Assembly: GCA_001949185.1 (NCBI GenBank)
Contig: BDGG01000010.1
Location: 877,773-941,772, forward strand
Direction: 5' to 3'
Source: Ramazzottius varieornatus
Lineage: Eukaryota > Tardigrada > Eutardigrada > Parachela > Ramazzottiidae
DNA: 64,000 nucleotides
The notes below the pieces were generated by a model, which was given only the letters and a program-made list of their open reading frames with translations, was not told where the DNA came from and made no database searches. The position numbers were made by a program, and so were the translations under genes. The number at the start of each line of letters is the position of its first letter. Position 1 is the stretch's first letter. Of the stretch, positions 1 through 11,680 are shown piece after piece.

Positions 1-647
1 TCAGCTTTCTGAGCGTCACTCAACCTCACCACAGCCGAAGCTGTACCTTGGAACTGGTTCGGCATGGTGTCGTTCGCGTACTGGTCTAAGACTTCCTCAT
101 CGGACAGCTTCTTCAGAATGGATTCCATCGAATCTTCCGTCCGGAAGTATTTGTAATCGTTGCTGCAAAACGAACAAACGTTAAAATCGATCCTTGAGAA
201 TGACTGGACGAGTTTACCTGTCGTAGTAGATGTTGCCGAGAACGGGGTCTTCCGTCATAAGGACTTTGGCGATGCCGTTGTTTCCGTCATGGTAGAGGAT
301 CGTTGGCAAAGAGAACTTTTTGGTCGAGCCATCAATCAACTCTTCTTGCGTATGTTCGCCAATCTCGTCCATGTCATCTACCTTCCGTTTGTGTCCACCG
401 TGCATGGAAAGACCATTGTCGTCTTCCCCTTCCGTCATGAGTCCCTGATCCTCTTCGGCACTGTGAAATTCAAGTTTTGAGCGGCTGACAACGGACCAAG
501 TAGGAGGAAGGCTAAAGAAGCAAGATTGTGTAGGAGTAAGAAATCTTACGGGGTTTCCGTTTCAGCAGATATCTCGCTTTCGGCGATGTGCTCGTCCTGC
601 ATCGAGTCCGCTTCGTTCATACGATCCAGCTCCACAGAATCCATCAT
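1..647 (-). CDS. Unrecognised protein, N-terminal part (runs off left edge)
   Basis: Three exons join in frame on the minus strand. Exon 1 starts at the double ATG (MMDSVELDRMNEAD) at 647 and ends near 550 at a GTAAGA donor. Exon 2 runs from about 494 to 205 and contains KRKVDDMDEIGEH, a nuclear-localisation-like patch, and FSLPTILYHDGNNG. Exon 3, from about 162, contains DYKYFRTEDSMESILKKLSD and continues past base 1. The exon phases fit at both junctions. The protein is acidic and probably nuclear, with no domain I can name. An upstream exon is possible, because an open frame reaches 765. It is divergent from NUP58, whose start is 456 bp away. Coding status is well supported by splicing consistency; function is unknown. 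Confidence 0.6.
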
Positions 648-1103
648 CTTCAGTTCGCTTGCGGATGAGGAGCAATTCTGCAGGGGAATTTTGCTGGACT
701 AAGGACAGTTTTTGATAGATTCCTACTGCAGCATCAAAAACTAGAGTCCTACTTGCACATGCCATGAAATGGAACGGTAGCGAACGATTTGATGGGAACG
801 TTCAACGTCCTACCCCTCTGTCGCGTGTTGCGGAATAACATCGGAATGAACCACGTGGTCCGTATCATGGTTCGATCGGTTCAAACTATTTACAATATTG
901 TCAATCAACGAGCATTGGAAATCAACTTGTCCAGATATTTGTGGTTCGTTGATTTTCTGGAAGAAGTCCTGTGACTCCTGTTGCCATTAGCTGTTGCCTC
1001 GTGTTGTTCTTTTTGAAAATTCATGTAGTCTTTCAGATGTTAAGTACGAAAAGAGGTACTCGTACTCCTAAGCCATTTCTGGATTCACCGAAGCGCGGTC
1101 AGG
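648..1103. promoter_or_regulatory. Divergent intergenic region, probable shared promoter
   Basis: This 456-bp spacer separates two head-to-head genes, the left-edge gene (-) and NUP58 (+). I see no repeat or mobile element in it. A 61-codon open frame at 789-974 has no recognisable features and is probably chance. The promoter role is inferred from gene orientation only. Confidence 0.35.
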
Positions 1104-2890
1104 ATGTCGTTTAGCTTCGGAGCGACGGCGTTTGGCAGTCAACCCGCAACACAAACAGCTCTGCCTGCTTTCGGCTCATCTTTTGGAGGCTTCGGACAAC
1201 CAGCCGGAACAAGCCTTTTTGGTGGCCTGTCAAATACATCAATTGGGACTAAACCGTCAACGGGAAGTACAGGCTTCGGCGGTTTCTCTATGACTGCAGC
1301 CACCACTGCGCCGAGCTTCAACTTTCCCTCCACTACCACAACAAACGCTGCTCCGTCCAGCCAGCCCTCTGTCTTTGGAATAAGTACGACAACTCCGTCA
1401 AGCACCTATCACTTTCCCACGAAACCGTCGGAGCAACCGGGAACATCGTCTTCGGGCAGCAATGCTCAACAAACCGTTACTCCCGCGAAAGCGTACGTAT
1501 CTCATCAGCAGGCTCATGACGTCATGCTTCATACGTCATGCTTCATACGTCATGCTTCATACGTCATGCTTCATACGTCATGAGCCAGCTGATGAGAAAG
1601 CACTGTTCAACGCGCAGCTTAATCGGAATGTTTATGTCATGCGTGACCCAATCGGATAAACGGATTTGTTCCCGTATTTTCCGTTCTGCTGACAGTTTAT
1701 GTGCTTTTCTTTACAGTGGATCGACCGGATCGCGACCGAAAGACCAGATTATCCCGGAGCAGTTGGGTTCGGACATTTTTGATTTGGAGAAGCAGATTAA
1801 GAAATATCAGAAGATCCAAGAGGACGCATCCGAGTACTCTTTAGCTGACGCTGTGGCATGGAGTTCACAGATGGACGGCTTTGACGTGTCGGCGACGAAA
1901 GTCCGAAATCAGTTATCAGAAACATTCAATGTGATAGATCTCTTACGTCGGAATACGGCCAGACTTCGGTCGCATAACCTCTTGTTCAACCGGCTGGCCA
2001 GCAACCCGAATGCCTACTATTCCGTCGCATCGTCTGTTGAAGCGTAAGTATTCTCCTTTACGTAAAAATCCATTTCCAAGGAGTGAATTCCATGGTCTTC
2101 TCGCAGTACGCTCAACGCTTGATCTTGATCGTTTTTCAGGTATTTCATGGAAGTCCTCTCAGGGATAAGAACTGAACTGGAAATCTTTGAGGAAGAACTG
2201 CAGCATTTGGAGGACCTTCATCAAGACCTACTCCGTCCTAGTGATCGCTTCAGCACATTAGGTAAATTCCTCTTTACTCTAGATTATCAACCATACATGG
2301 AACTATCTTTTCCAGATGTACACGGAGCTTACATGTCGTTGTCCAAAATCGTGAACGGTGTCGCAGTTGCTGTGGACCAAGTAGGAAAAGTCGGCGAGGT
2401 ACAGTAACTACTGCTGCTTGCTAGCAGCATGAAGTTATCTTGACGGTGTGTTTGTTACTTCCAGGAGTTAAGGAGAGAATCTCAAGCCCTGAAAGGCGGC
2501 GCGACTCCCATTCCTGCTCCACACCAACCCGTCCTGGTTCAAGATGCCACACAGCTCTCATCAGCTCGTTCTCTTTTCAGCACGCAGCTAGGAAGTGGCA
2601 CACCGTCGTCCTCCATCTTCCAACACCACTACCCTTCAGCCTCCAAGTCGCCTCTGCTACAGCCGATGAGCCCTGGTCTGTCCGAAACGACTTCAATCTT
2701 ATTGAGACAGATAGAGAACGCTTTTTAAATATTTGCAGACTTGCAATCTTCCATGTTCAATCCAGCCATGCGCTCGCTCACCCGCATGGACAGTTCTTCG
2801 GGCATGTCGCCCACTGGAAACTCTTCTTCCCCCATGTCATCTCGTATGCATCAGCCACATTTCCTCAACGTGACTTCTCCTGGATTCTGA
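1104..2890 (+). CDS. NUP58: Nucleoporin NUP58/NUP45 (nucleoporin p58/p45)
   Basis: This is an FG nucleoporin of the central-channel NUP62-NUP58-NUP54 subcomplex. Exon 1 (1104-1492) encodes an FG-rich N-terminus (SFSFGATAFG, SSFGGFGQ, SLFGGL, GFGGFS, SVFG). Exons 1717-2042, 2140-2261 and 2316-2398 encode the alpha-helical coiled-coil region (DIFDLEKQIKKYQKIQEDAS, then YFMEVLSGIRTELEIFEEEL) typical of the p58/p45 family. The last exon starts at 2465 (ELRRESQALKGG) and is rich in S, P and Q. All junction phases agree. The end is ambiguous. The frame can stop at 2728 after RQIENAF, or a short intron with a weak GTCTGT donor near 2668 could join to an exon from 2741, encoding LQSSMFNPAMRSLTRMD and ending at 2890. 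Intron 1 carries a 14-bp tandem repeat. Confidence 0.85.
1521..1582. repeat. 14-bp tandem repeat (4 units plus partial)
   Basis: The unit GTCATGCTTCATAC is repeated exactly four times from 1521 to 1576, then partially. It lies inside NUP58 intron 1 (1493-1716). The left edge forms the palindrome ATGACGTCAT, a CRE-like sequence. Reading through the intron creates spurious repetitive open frames in all three phases. Confidence 0.9.
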
Positions 2891-3202
2891 GCGAACTATT
2901 ACATATTTCTTCATGCATCTAGATTTTTTGAGAATTTTTTATCGAATGTTTCTCTGTGATTTTGATCACATTCTGTGTATTTTATCTATATCAGTGCACT
3001 CTGTAGTCCTTTACGGAGCGATAAAAACATCTTCTCTTTGAGATTCTCGGTCATCCAGAAGCTGCATATTGCAAAGGCTACCGGGCTTATTCATACAACG
3101 GAGAAAATCTAACAACGAAACAAACCAACAAAGATGAAGATAAAAATTGCGAAGTGAAAACATTTTCCTGGGCGTACTTTGACGAGCTCGTTCTGAATTT
3201 AT
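2891..3202. other. Convergent 3' spacer between NUP58 and the SLC22 gene
   Basis: The spacer is AT-rich and has no open frame of note. It presumably holds both 3' UTRs. I see no repeat. Confidence 0.5.
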
Positions 3203-6200
3203 CTACAGTATGTAAGGACTACGTGTTGCTTCTGGAGCGGGCTCGAATACTAGTTCTTCTTCCTCCATTTGGGAAAATGCATTGGTTATGTCTCTGTCGG
3301 TGAACTCTCCAGGTTGTGACAGTGGCTTCTCTAAGGGGAAATCTTCCAAGGGCAGGGCGAAGGCGAAAAAGGCGGAGCAGACAGAAAGTATTCCGAGCAC
3401 GAGGAAGGCTATCTGATGATCGAACCTTGCCTGAAAGAAGAAAAGAGTCTTCATCCGAACGCATGACGAAGTATAGAGAATGTCTAGACGAACCATGTGA
3501 ACGAATATCGATCCAAAAATGGCTCCGATCATGGCAGTTGACGAAATGAAGCCAAATGCGGAATTCTGCACCGCCAACGGCACTACTCTGAAGAACATCT
3601 CCAAGAGTAGACCGTTGCACATGCCGATACCCACTCGGCCGAGAAGGAGCAAGGCTGTACGAGTAACTTCCACGGTGGAACTTCGGTCTGAAGATATTCG
3701 AAAAATACATAAATTAATATTTGAAGCATCGGCAGATGGGTTGATCATGATCGTTTTCCCACGCGGCGCACCTTTACGGCTGATAACAAGAACAATGTGC
3801 GCCACTTCAGCTAACGAACGCGTTCAATTGGGCTTTCGGAAAATGGGACGAAGGGCTTACCGAATCCACCCGGGATTAACCCGCTAGTCAGGCATAAAAG
3901 GCCTCCCATGAATACTCCAACGAACAATATTCTTGACAGCGCCATTTTGCGTATGAGAAAGAGCCCGCCTAATGTAGCGATGATTTCGAGAAAGCCACTG
4001 ATCACCACATTGACGTACGGACTACCTCCCATGTGCATTATCGACAGCAGTACTCCGTAATTGACTGCATTGCAAATCACCCTTTCAAAAAAGAAACCAT
4101 TATTGCACTGTAAGGTTGTGTTCATTACACCGGAGAATTACAGCCAATATCAAATACGTACGTCATTCCCATGAAAGCTATGAAGGGTCGTGCCGTGCTC
4201 TTTTCCCTCAGAAGTATCCTCCAGGATTCGTCTTGGTGTCTAGCTTGTGCCAGCTGGATACTCGCACTCGCAATGGAACCTTCGATACCTGAACAGAAAA
4301 AGTACAAACTGTTGGCAAGAAGTAAAAAGATATCTAGAAGCCCGGTAAACGAACTCTGTGCAGTCGCTATTTCAAACGGCGCATGATGTGTAATTACTGG
4401 CTGAGACAGTGCGCTACTTAGGTTGACGATCATCTCATGTTGGTTTGCCGGGCTCCCGTTTCAGTCAGAACATCTATATGAAATTTTACCGGCTGGAACG
4501 AAATGTCGGTTCTTCGACAAGATCTTGTAGAAAACTTGTTGGGCTTGTAATGTCTGCGAGCTACTTAGCAGCCACTTCAGGGACTCTGGGACCGTCCACT
4601 GGTACAGCATGCCGACTAGTCCGAAGAAGATGAGGATATAGAGGATGAACCGCCAGTCTTGGACGATGTAGGCCTGGATGCCGAGGACGACGAGCCCGAA
4701 GCCGGACGCTAAAGAGGCAATGCCCACCACACCCAGACGTTGTTCTGAAGGCAACAGGTCGAACATGAGGCGTATGCATGAATAGCGGATACCCTGCAAT
4801 AACGACATACATGGCGTAAAATAGCAGACGAAAACGGCGAATTATACCCCTGCGCAAACAAATGAAAGTTCAGATCAGTCAGCGTAAGGTAAACAGAAGC
4901 GTGTGTGGCAGCTAAACTTTCACGTGAAATACAGCCACATCAGGACTCAGTGCGACAGCCACTCCAGTTTGACGGGTAGCCTTGCGTAACAGCATTCCCC
5001 AATCAACCAGCGCACAAATACTGCATTCTACACCGTGTTATGCGTCATTTGATCCGGGAGAACTTGTCCCTGTCTCCCATCAACCTACATACACCACTGC
5101 CTGCACATCTTGTATCGTGAAGGTATGCAGGTGGACGCGACTAGAGTTTTCTTGGAGAACTCTTGATATCGAAGCATGGTTGGGGCAGCTCGCTTCATGG
5201 TAAAGTAACGCGTCAATCAGAGCGGTAAAACTTATCTGACAGTGAAGTTAATTTGGGACTCGATAGTCGATGAGCGGACTTACATGCGAGAAGACTCCGA
5301 GAAGGAATCGCATGAGGACGAAGAGCCAGAAGGCCTTCTCGAACCCGAAGGCCACAGCGATGAAGATGGAGAGGAGGAACCATACCCACAAGTTAGACTT
5401 GTACCCGAGTCGCTTGGTCAAGAGATCAAAGACGAGTGTACCAACAAGTGCACCTATTCAACCAAGCAAATACTGGCAGACATATTCAAAGTTCAAAATC
5501 GATAAGAGGAGATAAACACGGGCCATTTATGTGATTATGGCCAAAAGCCACTTACCGGTAAAATACACCACCAACGACAAGGTAAACAGCCAGTATGCTT
5601 CGCATGACAAATTCCACTGCAAAAAGAGGAACAGAAAACGTCAAGGTTAGACACACACTGATGAATTTTATAAGCAACTTCGTTTCCATGTACAGTAACC
5701 CTTTTTCCATATTCAACTTCCGATCTGAAATCTCTCATTGCATTTTGATCTAACTTCACCAAAGATTTTCTCGAAGTCGAACCTCAAATATGGAAGCTAC
5801 ACCACGCACAAGAAAATCTTCTGATTTGGGACTGTTAGTAAATTCGAAGAACCAGCTGCGTTGATTTGGGGAAACAGGTCTTCAAAAATTGGCATAATAA
5901 ACTGAAAACTATTCCTGGATGTTCAGCGGAAAAAAATCACGTTTCGGATGGGCAGTTTGACGATTCGTTGTTACTTTCGAGAATAGATAAAAAATGTATC
6001 ACCTGTGCAATAACGCTCCATTCTCGCGAGTAGGTGAACTTATGGATTACTTCATAGTCACAGGGCCATCCTTGACAGTATGATTGCGGATCGGAGTCAT
6101 TGAGGGTGCCATGTCGCGGAGCAATCCGGCAATATTGCTCATCCATTTCAGCGTACACAAACTCTGTATCTTCATGAATGGGAACAGAGGCGTTAAAATG

Positions 6201-6542
6201 CGCAATGCACTGCGGGACGAGACCACCCTGCGCCACATGTTCGGGGATCTTGCACACGGTGCTCTTCGGAGCAGTAGCGTAGAAAATGGGAGAATAATCG
6301 GTGACTGCTACTGACACTATACTGAAGCCTAAAAGGAAAAGTAGCGTGACTTGGTAACGTCCAGGAGCGCCGAGAATACGGAGGAGAAGGTTGTAGGAAG
6401 ATTCCGACTGGCGGAAGATGTTTGAGGAGGACTCTGACGATGACGTCTTCCGTCCAGTGGCCAGCTCTCGAACCGGCAAAGAATCCACTTCATTCACTTC
6501 GGAGCTCAGCAAAGTCATTCTTCCAGAGGTGGTTAACTTCAA
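3203..6542 (-). CDS. SLC22-family organic cation/anion transporter (MFS)
   Basis: This is a major facilitator transporter of about 610 residues, close to the family's 550-600, in the plasma membrane. Exons on the minus strand: 6542-6003, 5616-5556, 5453-5284, 4793-4490, 4288-4162, 4081-3861, 3687-3494 and 3430-3203, all phase-consistent. Exon 1 has a cytosolic N-terminus, TM1 (YQVTLLFLLGFSIVSVAV), and the large extracellular loop with Cys and N-glycosylation sites expected for SLC22. The MFS signature after TM2 is seen as GALVGTLVFDLLTKRLGYK. The central VPESLKWLLSS corresponds to the family motif PESPRWLL. TM7-12 follow, including GRVGIGMCNGLLLEMFFRVV. The C-tail is acidic (QMEEEELVFEPAPEA). 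The substrate cannot be inferred. The intron between 3861 and 3687 holds a palindromic MITE. The exon ending at 3494 uses a weak GTTCGT donor. Confidence 0.85.
3735..3815. mobile_element. Palindromic MITE copy (SLC22 intron)
   Basis: The left arm reads GATCGTTTTCCCACGCGGCG and the right arm ends TGTGCGCCACTT. This is the same inverted-repeat core as the other copies in the window. It lies wholly in the SLC22 intron 3688-3860. Confidence 0.75.
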
Positions 6543-8195
6543 CTTGGAGGTTCCAACTCGACTTGGAAGAGTAGTCCACCGTTAAAACAAGCTCCTGTAA
6601 GATAAGAAAGACTCATGTAAGACTTGCGATAACGATTTTGACTCTACTGTGTTGCTACAATGTCATCTTAAAAGTATGAAAGCATACTGCAATGCGTCAA
6701 ATGTGATCGAGTCTAGCAAGAATCGACTAAATGAATACCGACGTTACTCACCAACGAAGTAACCTGCCTGTACCGCCGCGCCTTTGCGATCGTACCTCGT
6801 CTATAAACTGACGAAGTGCTCCACTCTTGCTTGCTTGCGCGATCGTCCCTTCCCCACACAGCAACACGTACTGCCTCAAGCTCTCCTTCTCCGTAATTTC
6901 AAACCGGTTTGCAAAATCGATTTTCCACCTGCGCTGACTCAACTTGTCTCTGAGTCAAGCCTGCAAAGAGATGCATATTTAATGTAGCGGAGAAATGTAA
7001 AGCTACTGAGGTGCATCGAGCAGAACATGGGGACGGAGAGGCGTTCTTCCGCTTCCGTTTATTCGGGACAATCAAGACCGCGTATATGCAAAAACAGGCC
7101 TCGTTAACTCTACCCCGTCGTGCAAAGCTTATCTTACATACTGATAAGCCTGTGAGTTGAGACACTTCAGTGACTCGCAGATGGGTCGTTGCGCACGATC
7201 TTGTTGAATTAGTCCGAGCAAACTACTGCAGTTAGCCTTTTCTCGTAGTCCTTCTTCGCCTGCAACGCGGTACTATGGACTTCGGGGAGCTGCAGGTGTC
7301 CACCTAAGACTGTTACCAGAACAATGAGCTCTGCCATAAATAGTTTGTGTTCCTGACTGGATTGCTGCATCTAGTGGGAAAATAGTGATATTGAAACAGT
7401 AAATAAATGGAACTGATCACTTACAAAGAATGGACGAAGCCAAAATCCGTGTGACCGACAGTGCCGGCGTTCCTCCTCTTCAGAATCCCTTCAAGTGGTA
7501 GTCGGAACATCTATGTAGAGACCGCTTGCACACAAGAGAGCCGTCTGATTCCTCCTAGAACCTCCAAAACATCGGAAAAACTAACCATTATTTTGAATGA
7601 CCTAAATCACTCGGACGTGTTGTTTACATGACGTGATGAATCCTTTCCGGTCGTCTCCCGCCCAATCTTGATTGATAGCGCAGCCATCAGGCATCACCAT
7701 CTTGTACCATCGGCCGAAAGCATCCAATAAACCATTCAAACAGCACGCTGCTCAATCGTCTCAACGTATCTAATATAAACTGGTGTTCGGGAGGTAAACA
7801 GGTCCCGAACGTAAGACCGAAACTCGCTATGTCTATGCTTACCTGGCATATTAACCAGTTTTGGCAAGTCATACGGAGTCGAGGGATCTGTTCACTTCCC
7901 GAACACTACGAGTCATAACAGTTCGCACGATCAAATCAACCGCATTAATTAACGTTCGAAACTTCAAGCCCAGTCTAGATCTGGACGTGTTCTTTTGCTT
8001 CGGATACTTCGTCTAGGTTGCGTTGCAGCTCGTTCAGCGCATCGGACAACGGCCAGCGAGGAGGAACAGCAGCAGATGAAGCGGTAACGCGATGGCCTCA
8101 GCTTTCCCGGTCAGTATAAAACTCCACCTCTCCCATGCGTGCAGCACCTCACCTTTCCTCGACTTTGTAGGCACGACATCCTCTCATCCCAACAG
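6543..8195. other. Intergenic region upstream of SLC22 and SUZ12
   Basis: The SLC22 and SUZ12 genes diverge here. Several frames of 60-88 codons are open (for example minus 6748-6942 and 6899-7165), but none shows a recognisable motif or consistent splice sites. The region probably holds 5' UTR exons and promoters of both neighbours, including an unresolved first exon of SUZ12. I found no clear repeat. Confidence 0.4.
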
Positions 8196-10711
8196 GCAGC
8201 AAACGTCGTGCAGTTGCCCTTGACATTGAGAACATTTCCGGCGTCATTCCACAGTCTCCACGCAAGCTTAAGACTGCCACGCTGTCCGGACTCACCGCAA
8301 GACACCCTCTCCTAGCCACGCAAGCCTCTTTCGCCTTTGCACGAGAACGAGTGATATGCTCCACACGGATTCTTCTGAAGCGTAACTTGTCTTACAGTCT
8401 AACGCACCGTCATCTCAGAGAACCAGCCGAACAAGATCTGTTCCCGTTCGATAGCGTGTTCGAATCGAAGCGACATCGCCTGGACTGCATCATCGAATAC
8501 CTCAAGGGAAAATTACTGGCGGCTCGACTAAAAGCAAAACAAATTTCTGGTAAGTGAAATGCCTGTCGAGAGTATACGAGTTACCTCAGAACTGTTATTT
8601 GCACATGTCAGAATTTTGCCCACATATTGATGTATGGTTTTAGCTGAATATTTTAGGTTGATTCTCCAAGTGGCGCACATTTTCAGCCTTCGACCTCGGG
8701 AGCTTGCGCCACTTTGAATACCGATTTTGACATTTTCATCCCGGTTGTTTTTTAATTCGTATTCTTTTTGCATTACAGAAGAAAAGGACGAACGGGTCTA
8801 CAGTCCAAAGCACTATCCTAGAAGATTCCAACCTGTCCCTGTGAACTTCTCTCCAGTTTTCGTGAAGCTCAGGATGCCGTTTGAAGACGTACCTAAGAAC
8901 ACCGTAGTCCAAATCTCCCTTCAAGTCGCTGTGCTAAAAGGCGCCAGAACAATTTCACCACGAGCAGACAAGGCCGCGGCGAAGCGTTCCAAGAAACTCT
9001 ACGGGTTCATAAGCGAGAACAGCTCCGTCCACTTTCAGGATGGAGAGTCTCTGCGATTGCCCCACTGGACCCCGGAAGATCGCGTGGTGATACGGATAGC
9101 GAGTGAACCTCCGGTCTTTCCTGCCTCTTACGCGGTCTGCAGAGATGTTCGTCCGGCTGACCAGGACTGGTCGGTCTGTCGAGCGAACCACTTCAAGATC
9201 TCCGCTTCGGTCGTGTCCTCGCCTTTGACGGAGTATTCCGGTCGGTTCCTCCACGAATCTTCTCCTGACAAAACTGACTTTGAATACGCCCTGATTTACC
9301 CTCTAGGAAACAACTTGCAGGTTGAGGAAACCCGAAAACAGTTTGAGATAAGGCTTTCCGTAGAATTTCCGTTTTTGTAGAATAATTTGAATTTGTGTAT
9401 GCAGGTCTGTGAGATGGTTCTTTTGAAGCGGCCGCAGCCTCTTCACGATGGCATTTGCTGTACTTTCTGTCGGATGGAATGCGACAGTGTCACTAGCCTT
9501 CTTCGGCACCTCGAAGGGATCCATATCGGTGTGGGTTTCGAATTCGACGAAAGTTTGTCGAGGTTATACGTCTGGCTGGCTCCCGATAACACGGTGAAAC
9601 GGAGACCCGTCGACGGCTTTGTGGAGTTCAACCCCTACGTCGTTGTCCGCAGTCGGAACACGCGGACTCTTCGGACGGCTTTCAAGATCAAAAATCCATT
9701 TTTTGCTTTCACAGATTCCAGGGAAAGACTGGTGTTGTACTGGGCGTCCAGAAGATACACCAGTCGACCACAGAAAGGTACGTAGGAAGTTCATTCGGTG
9801 TACCGGTTAGCCTGTCTGAGTTAAAAGTTGAAGGCTAATTCGTGCGAGCCTGCTTTTTCAAGGTCTTCTCTAACCCTTGGTCGCACAACCATCTTCACCA
9901 GCAGTGTAAGACCTTCCGAGCACAGTAAGAGGGTCTGGGACAACTTTCGAGGACCACGGAAAAACTTGTGCGAAGTTCACTCGTGAGGAACTGATCGCGA
10001 CGTCGGCATACGAAGTTACGAACTGAGCAAGATCGTTATCTCAAGTGACGCGCACGTTCCTATTGTTATTGACTGAAAGTGTGCGCCAGTGGGGAAAATC
10101 ATCAGGTTCAGCTCTTTTTCTACGAGACACTTATCAAGGCCGTGCTCGGCACAGACTTTACACTCAAGTTGAAAAAAGGCAGAATCAAAGAGTCCAGTCA
10201 GCGCCCAAAACTCGGCCTACAATTGCGTACGGTATCTAAGAGTGGCCTTCTCTTTCCAGATTCTCTGCCTCGTTTCAACCTCCGCAACGTTCTGCGAGTA
10301 TACGGGGTCCCCGTCAAGACGACGCAGAACTTTGCTCAGATGCCAGGTGCGCAGCTGTGTCGGCCCGACTGGCAGAATCTGGTGGAGTACGACGCCGAGG
10401 AAGATTTCCACGCGGACCTAGACGACGAGATCGAGCGGCGCATCCACCGTCTCACCTACTGCACCTTGCAAGAACAACAGTTTATGGTGCTGTGGAATCG
10501 ATTCATCGGACCGCAACTGAGGATTCTACCCATGCATATTCGCGACGTCCTGACTCAGTTCATCCAGCGTCACGCCAAAGATGTCGAGGCCCAGGGATCT
10601 TTCCCGGTCCTCGTCGCTCACATCGGGGTCCTCCGCCGACGGAAGATCTTGAAAGCCAAAGATGTAGCTGTGTTTGTCCGAGTCTTCCGTAGAGCCGTTT
10701 TACAAGGCTGA
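8196..10711 (+). CDS. SUZ12: Polycomb protein SUZ12 (PRC2 subunit), divergent; 5' end unresolved
   Basis: SUZ12 is the scaffold subunit of Polycomb repressive complex 2, which methylates H3K27. Exon from about 8196 to 8549 encodes ICSTRILLKRNLSYSLTHRH, which aligns with the PIFLHRTLTYMSHRNSR region of animal SUZ12. Exon 8779-9359 is the beta-rich C2-like part (PVFVKLRMPFEDVP, VVQISLQVAVL). Exon 9405-9777 contains one C2H2 finger, CTFCRMECDSVTSLLRHLEGIH, matching the single SUZ12 finger CPWCTLNC...LLKHLKLCH. The last exon ends at 10711 with an acidic stretch and a VEFS-box-like segment (EQQFMVLWNRFIGPQLRI versus the family's EKEVMKLWNLHVM). Two points are open. The start exon is not found; ATG candidates lie at 8073-8095. 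A short middle exon containing RHRLYTQ, about 10140-10231, would need a 28-bp intron before 10260, otherwise that stretch is read through. Two introns carry MITE copies. Confidence 0.75.
8645..8725. mobile_element. Palindromic MITE copy (SUZ12 intron)
   Basis: CCAAGTGGCGCACATTTTC on the left is mirrored by GCTTGCGCCACTTT on the right. It lies inside SUZ12 intron 8550-8778. Confidence 0.75.
10020..10112. mobile_element. Palindromic MITE copy (SUZ12 intron)
   Basis: The left arm is CAAGATCGTTATCTCAAGTG followed by ACGCGCAC. The right arm is GTGTGCGCCAGTGGGGAAAA followed by TCATCAGGTTCAG. The inverted pair matches the family consensus. Its right end abuts the next SUZ12 exon and produces misleading open frames there. 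Confidence 0.75.
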
Positions 10712-11280
10712 TATTGCTTCCTGGGAATGGATTAATTTGGTGATGGGGTGTGAAGGTTTCGAGACACTTTGAGCTCTTGCATCTTTTTGTTTAACGTAAG
10801 CTGACACGTCTGATCTAGAGGGCGCCCTGGCGGCTCTGCCTCTGTCGCTGCTTGGGATGTTACCTGACGTTGATGTGGATGTAGGGTACGTACAATCAAT
10901 GAAGTTGAATGAACTGAGCATCGAAGCTGCTCGATCAGCTCATTCTTCATTCACGACGTCAGGCGTACGTAGTTTCGCTGAAGAGGTACGTGAATGATAC
11001 AGTCGTACTCTGCAGTATTTGGGTTTCTACCCAAGTTAGTGCGAAGAACTCCGCTTGATCGTTTCGCTTGAGCTGGTGTGAATACGTTGAATGGTTTGCC
11101 TGATTTGCGAGTCTATGTTTTATTTTGTCTGAGCTACGAAAAAGGTTCTTAGGGGCAGAACTAACGGGAGATCACGGAGGACTGGCCCATCGTCTGGAAA
11201 GATGCACATGGAAGGAGTTTTCCCAGATGGTAATCTTCTAGGTGAGAGCTCGGCTAGAATAATAATATATTTCCGGTGTA
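10712..11280. other. Intergenic, no gene seen
   Basis: This stretch follows SUZ12. Open frames on the minus strand (10700-10950) are short and featureless. It probably holds the SUZ12 3' UTR plus spacer. Confidence 0.4.
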
Positions 11281-11288
11281 CCAATGTT

Positions 11289-11483
11289 TTAAATTCGGGG
11301 ATGAGAGAGATTTACCTTTATTGAAAAAGAAACCGCCACCGTGTAGGTGGTAGCTTTTCGACTCGGTAGCAAGAGAATTAACACTTCATGAACATCCTGT
11401 ACGAGGTAAACGACATAATTCGGGCATAGGGGTTTTTCACTCGTAATTCGGGCATAGGGGTTTTTCACTCGTAATTCGGGCAT
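11289..11483 (+). mobile_element. 3' end fragment of a non-LTR retrotransposon with tandem 3' repeats
   Basis: Read on the plus strand, 11399-11428 encodes YEVNDIIRA followed by a stop. This nearly repeats the segment YEVNDMIRVYR near the C-terminus of the minus-strand ORF at 11681-12283. It is followed by about 2.5 units of the 28-bp repeat TAATTCGGGCATAGGGGTTT-TTCACTCG (11418-11484). Short tandem repeats at the 3' end are common in non-LTR elements. I take this as the 5'-truncated tail of a second copy, in the opposite orientation to its neighbour. Confidence 0.55.
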
Positions 11484-11680
11484 ATTTTTCCCAGCTCTTG
11501 CTGCTCGTAATGAACCGCTTCGAGTTTCCTGAGGTAGACTGATCCCTCTCCTCGAGTTTTCAATAGGTTTGAGAACAGGAAAGCGTTGCAGATTACGGGA
11601 ATTTGGCCTGGAATAGAGATGGGTCTGTCCAATGTTAAAAAGCCTAATGTTGTATCAACACACGTACGATGAGGGATGAA

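Noticed and set aside
1538-2047. 169-codon open frame spanning the NUP58 tandem repeat and exon 2
   Set aside because: The N-terminal half is translation of the 14-bp repeat and intron sequence. A proper acceptor (TTTACAG) at 1716 joins exon 2 in phase with exon 1.
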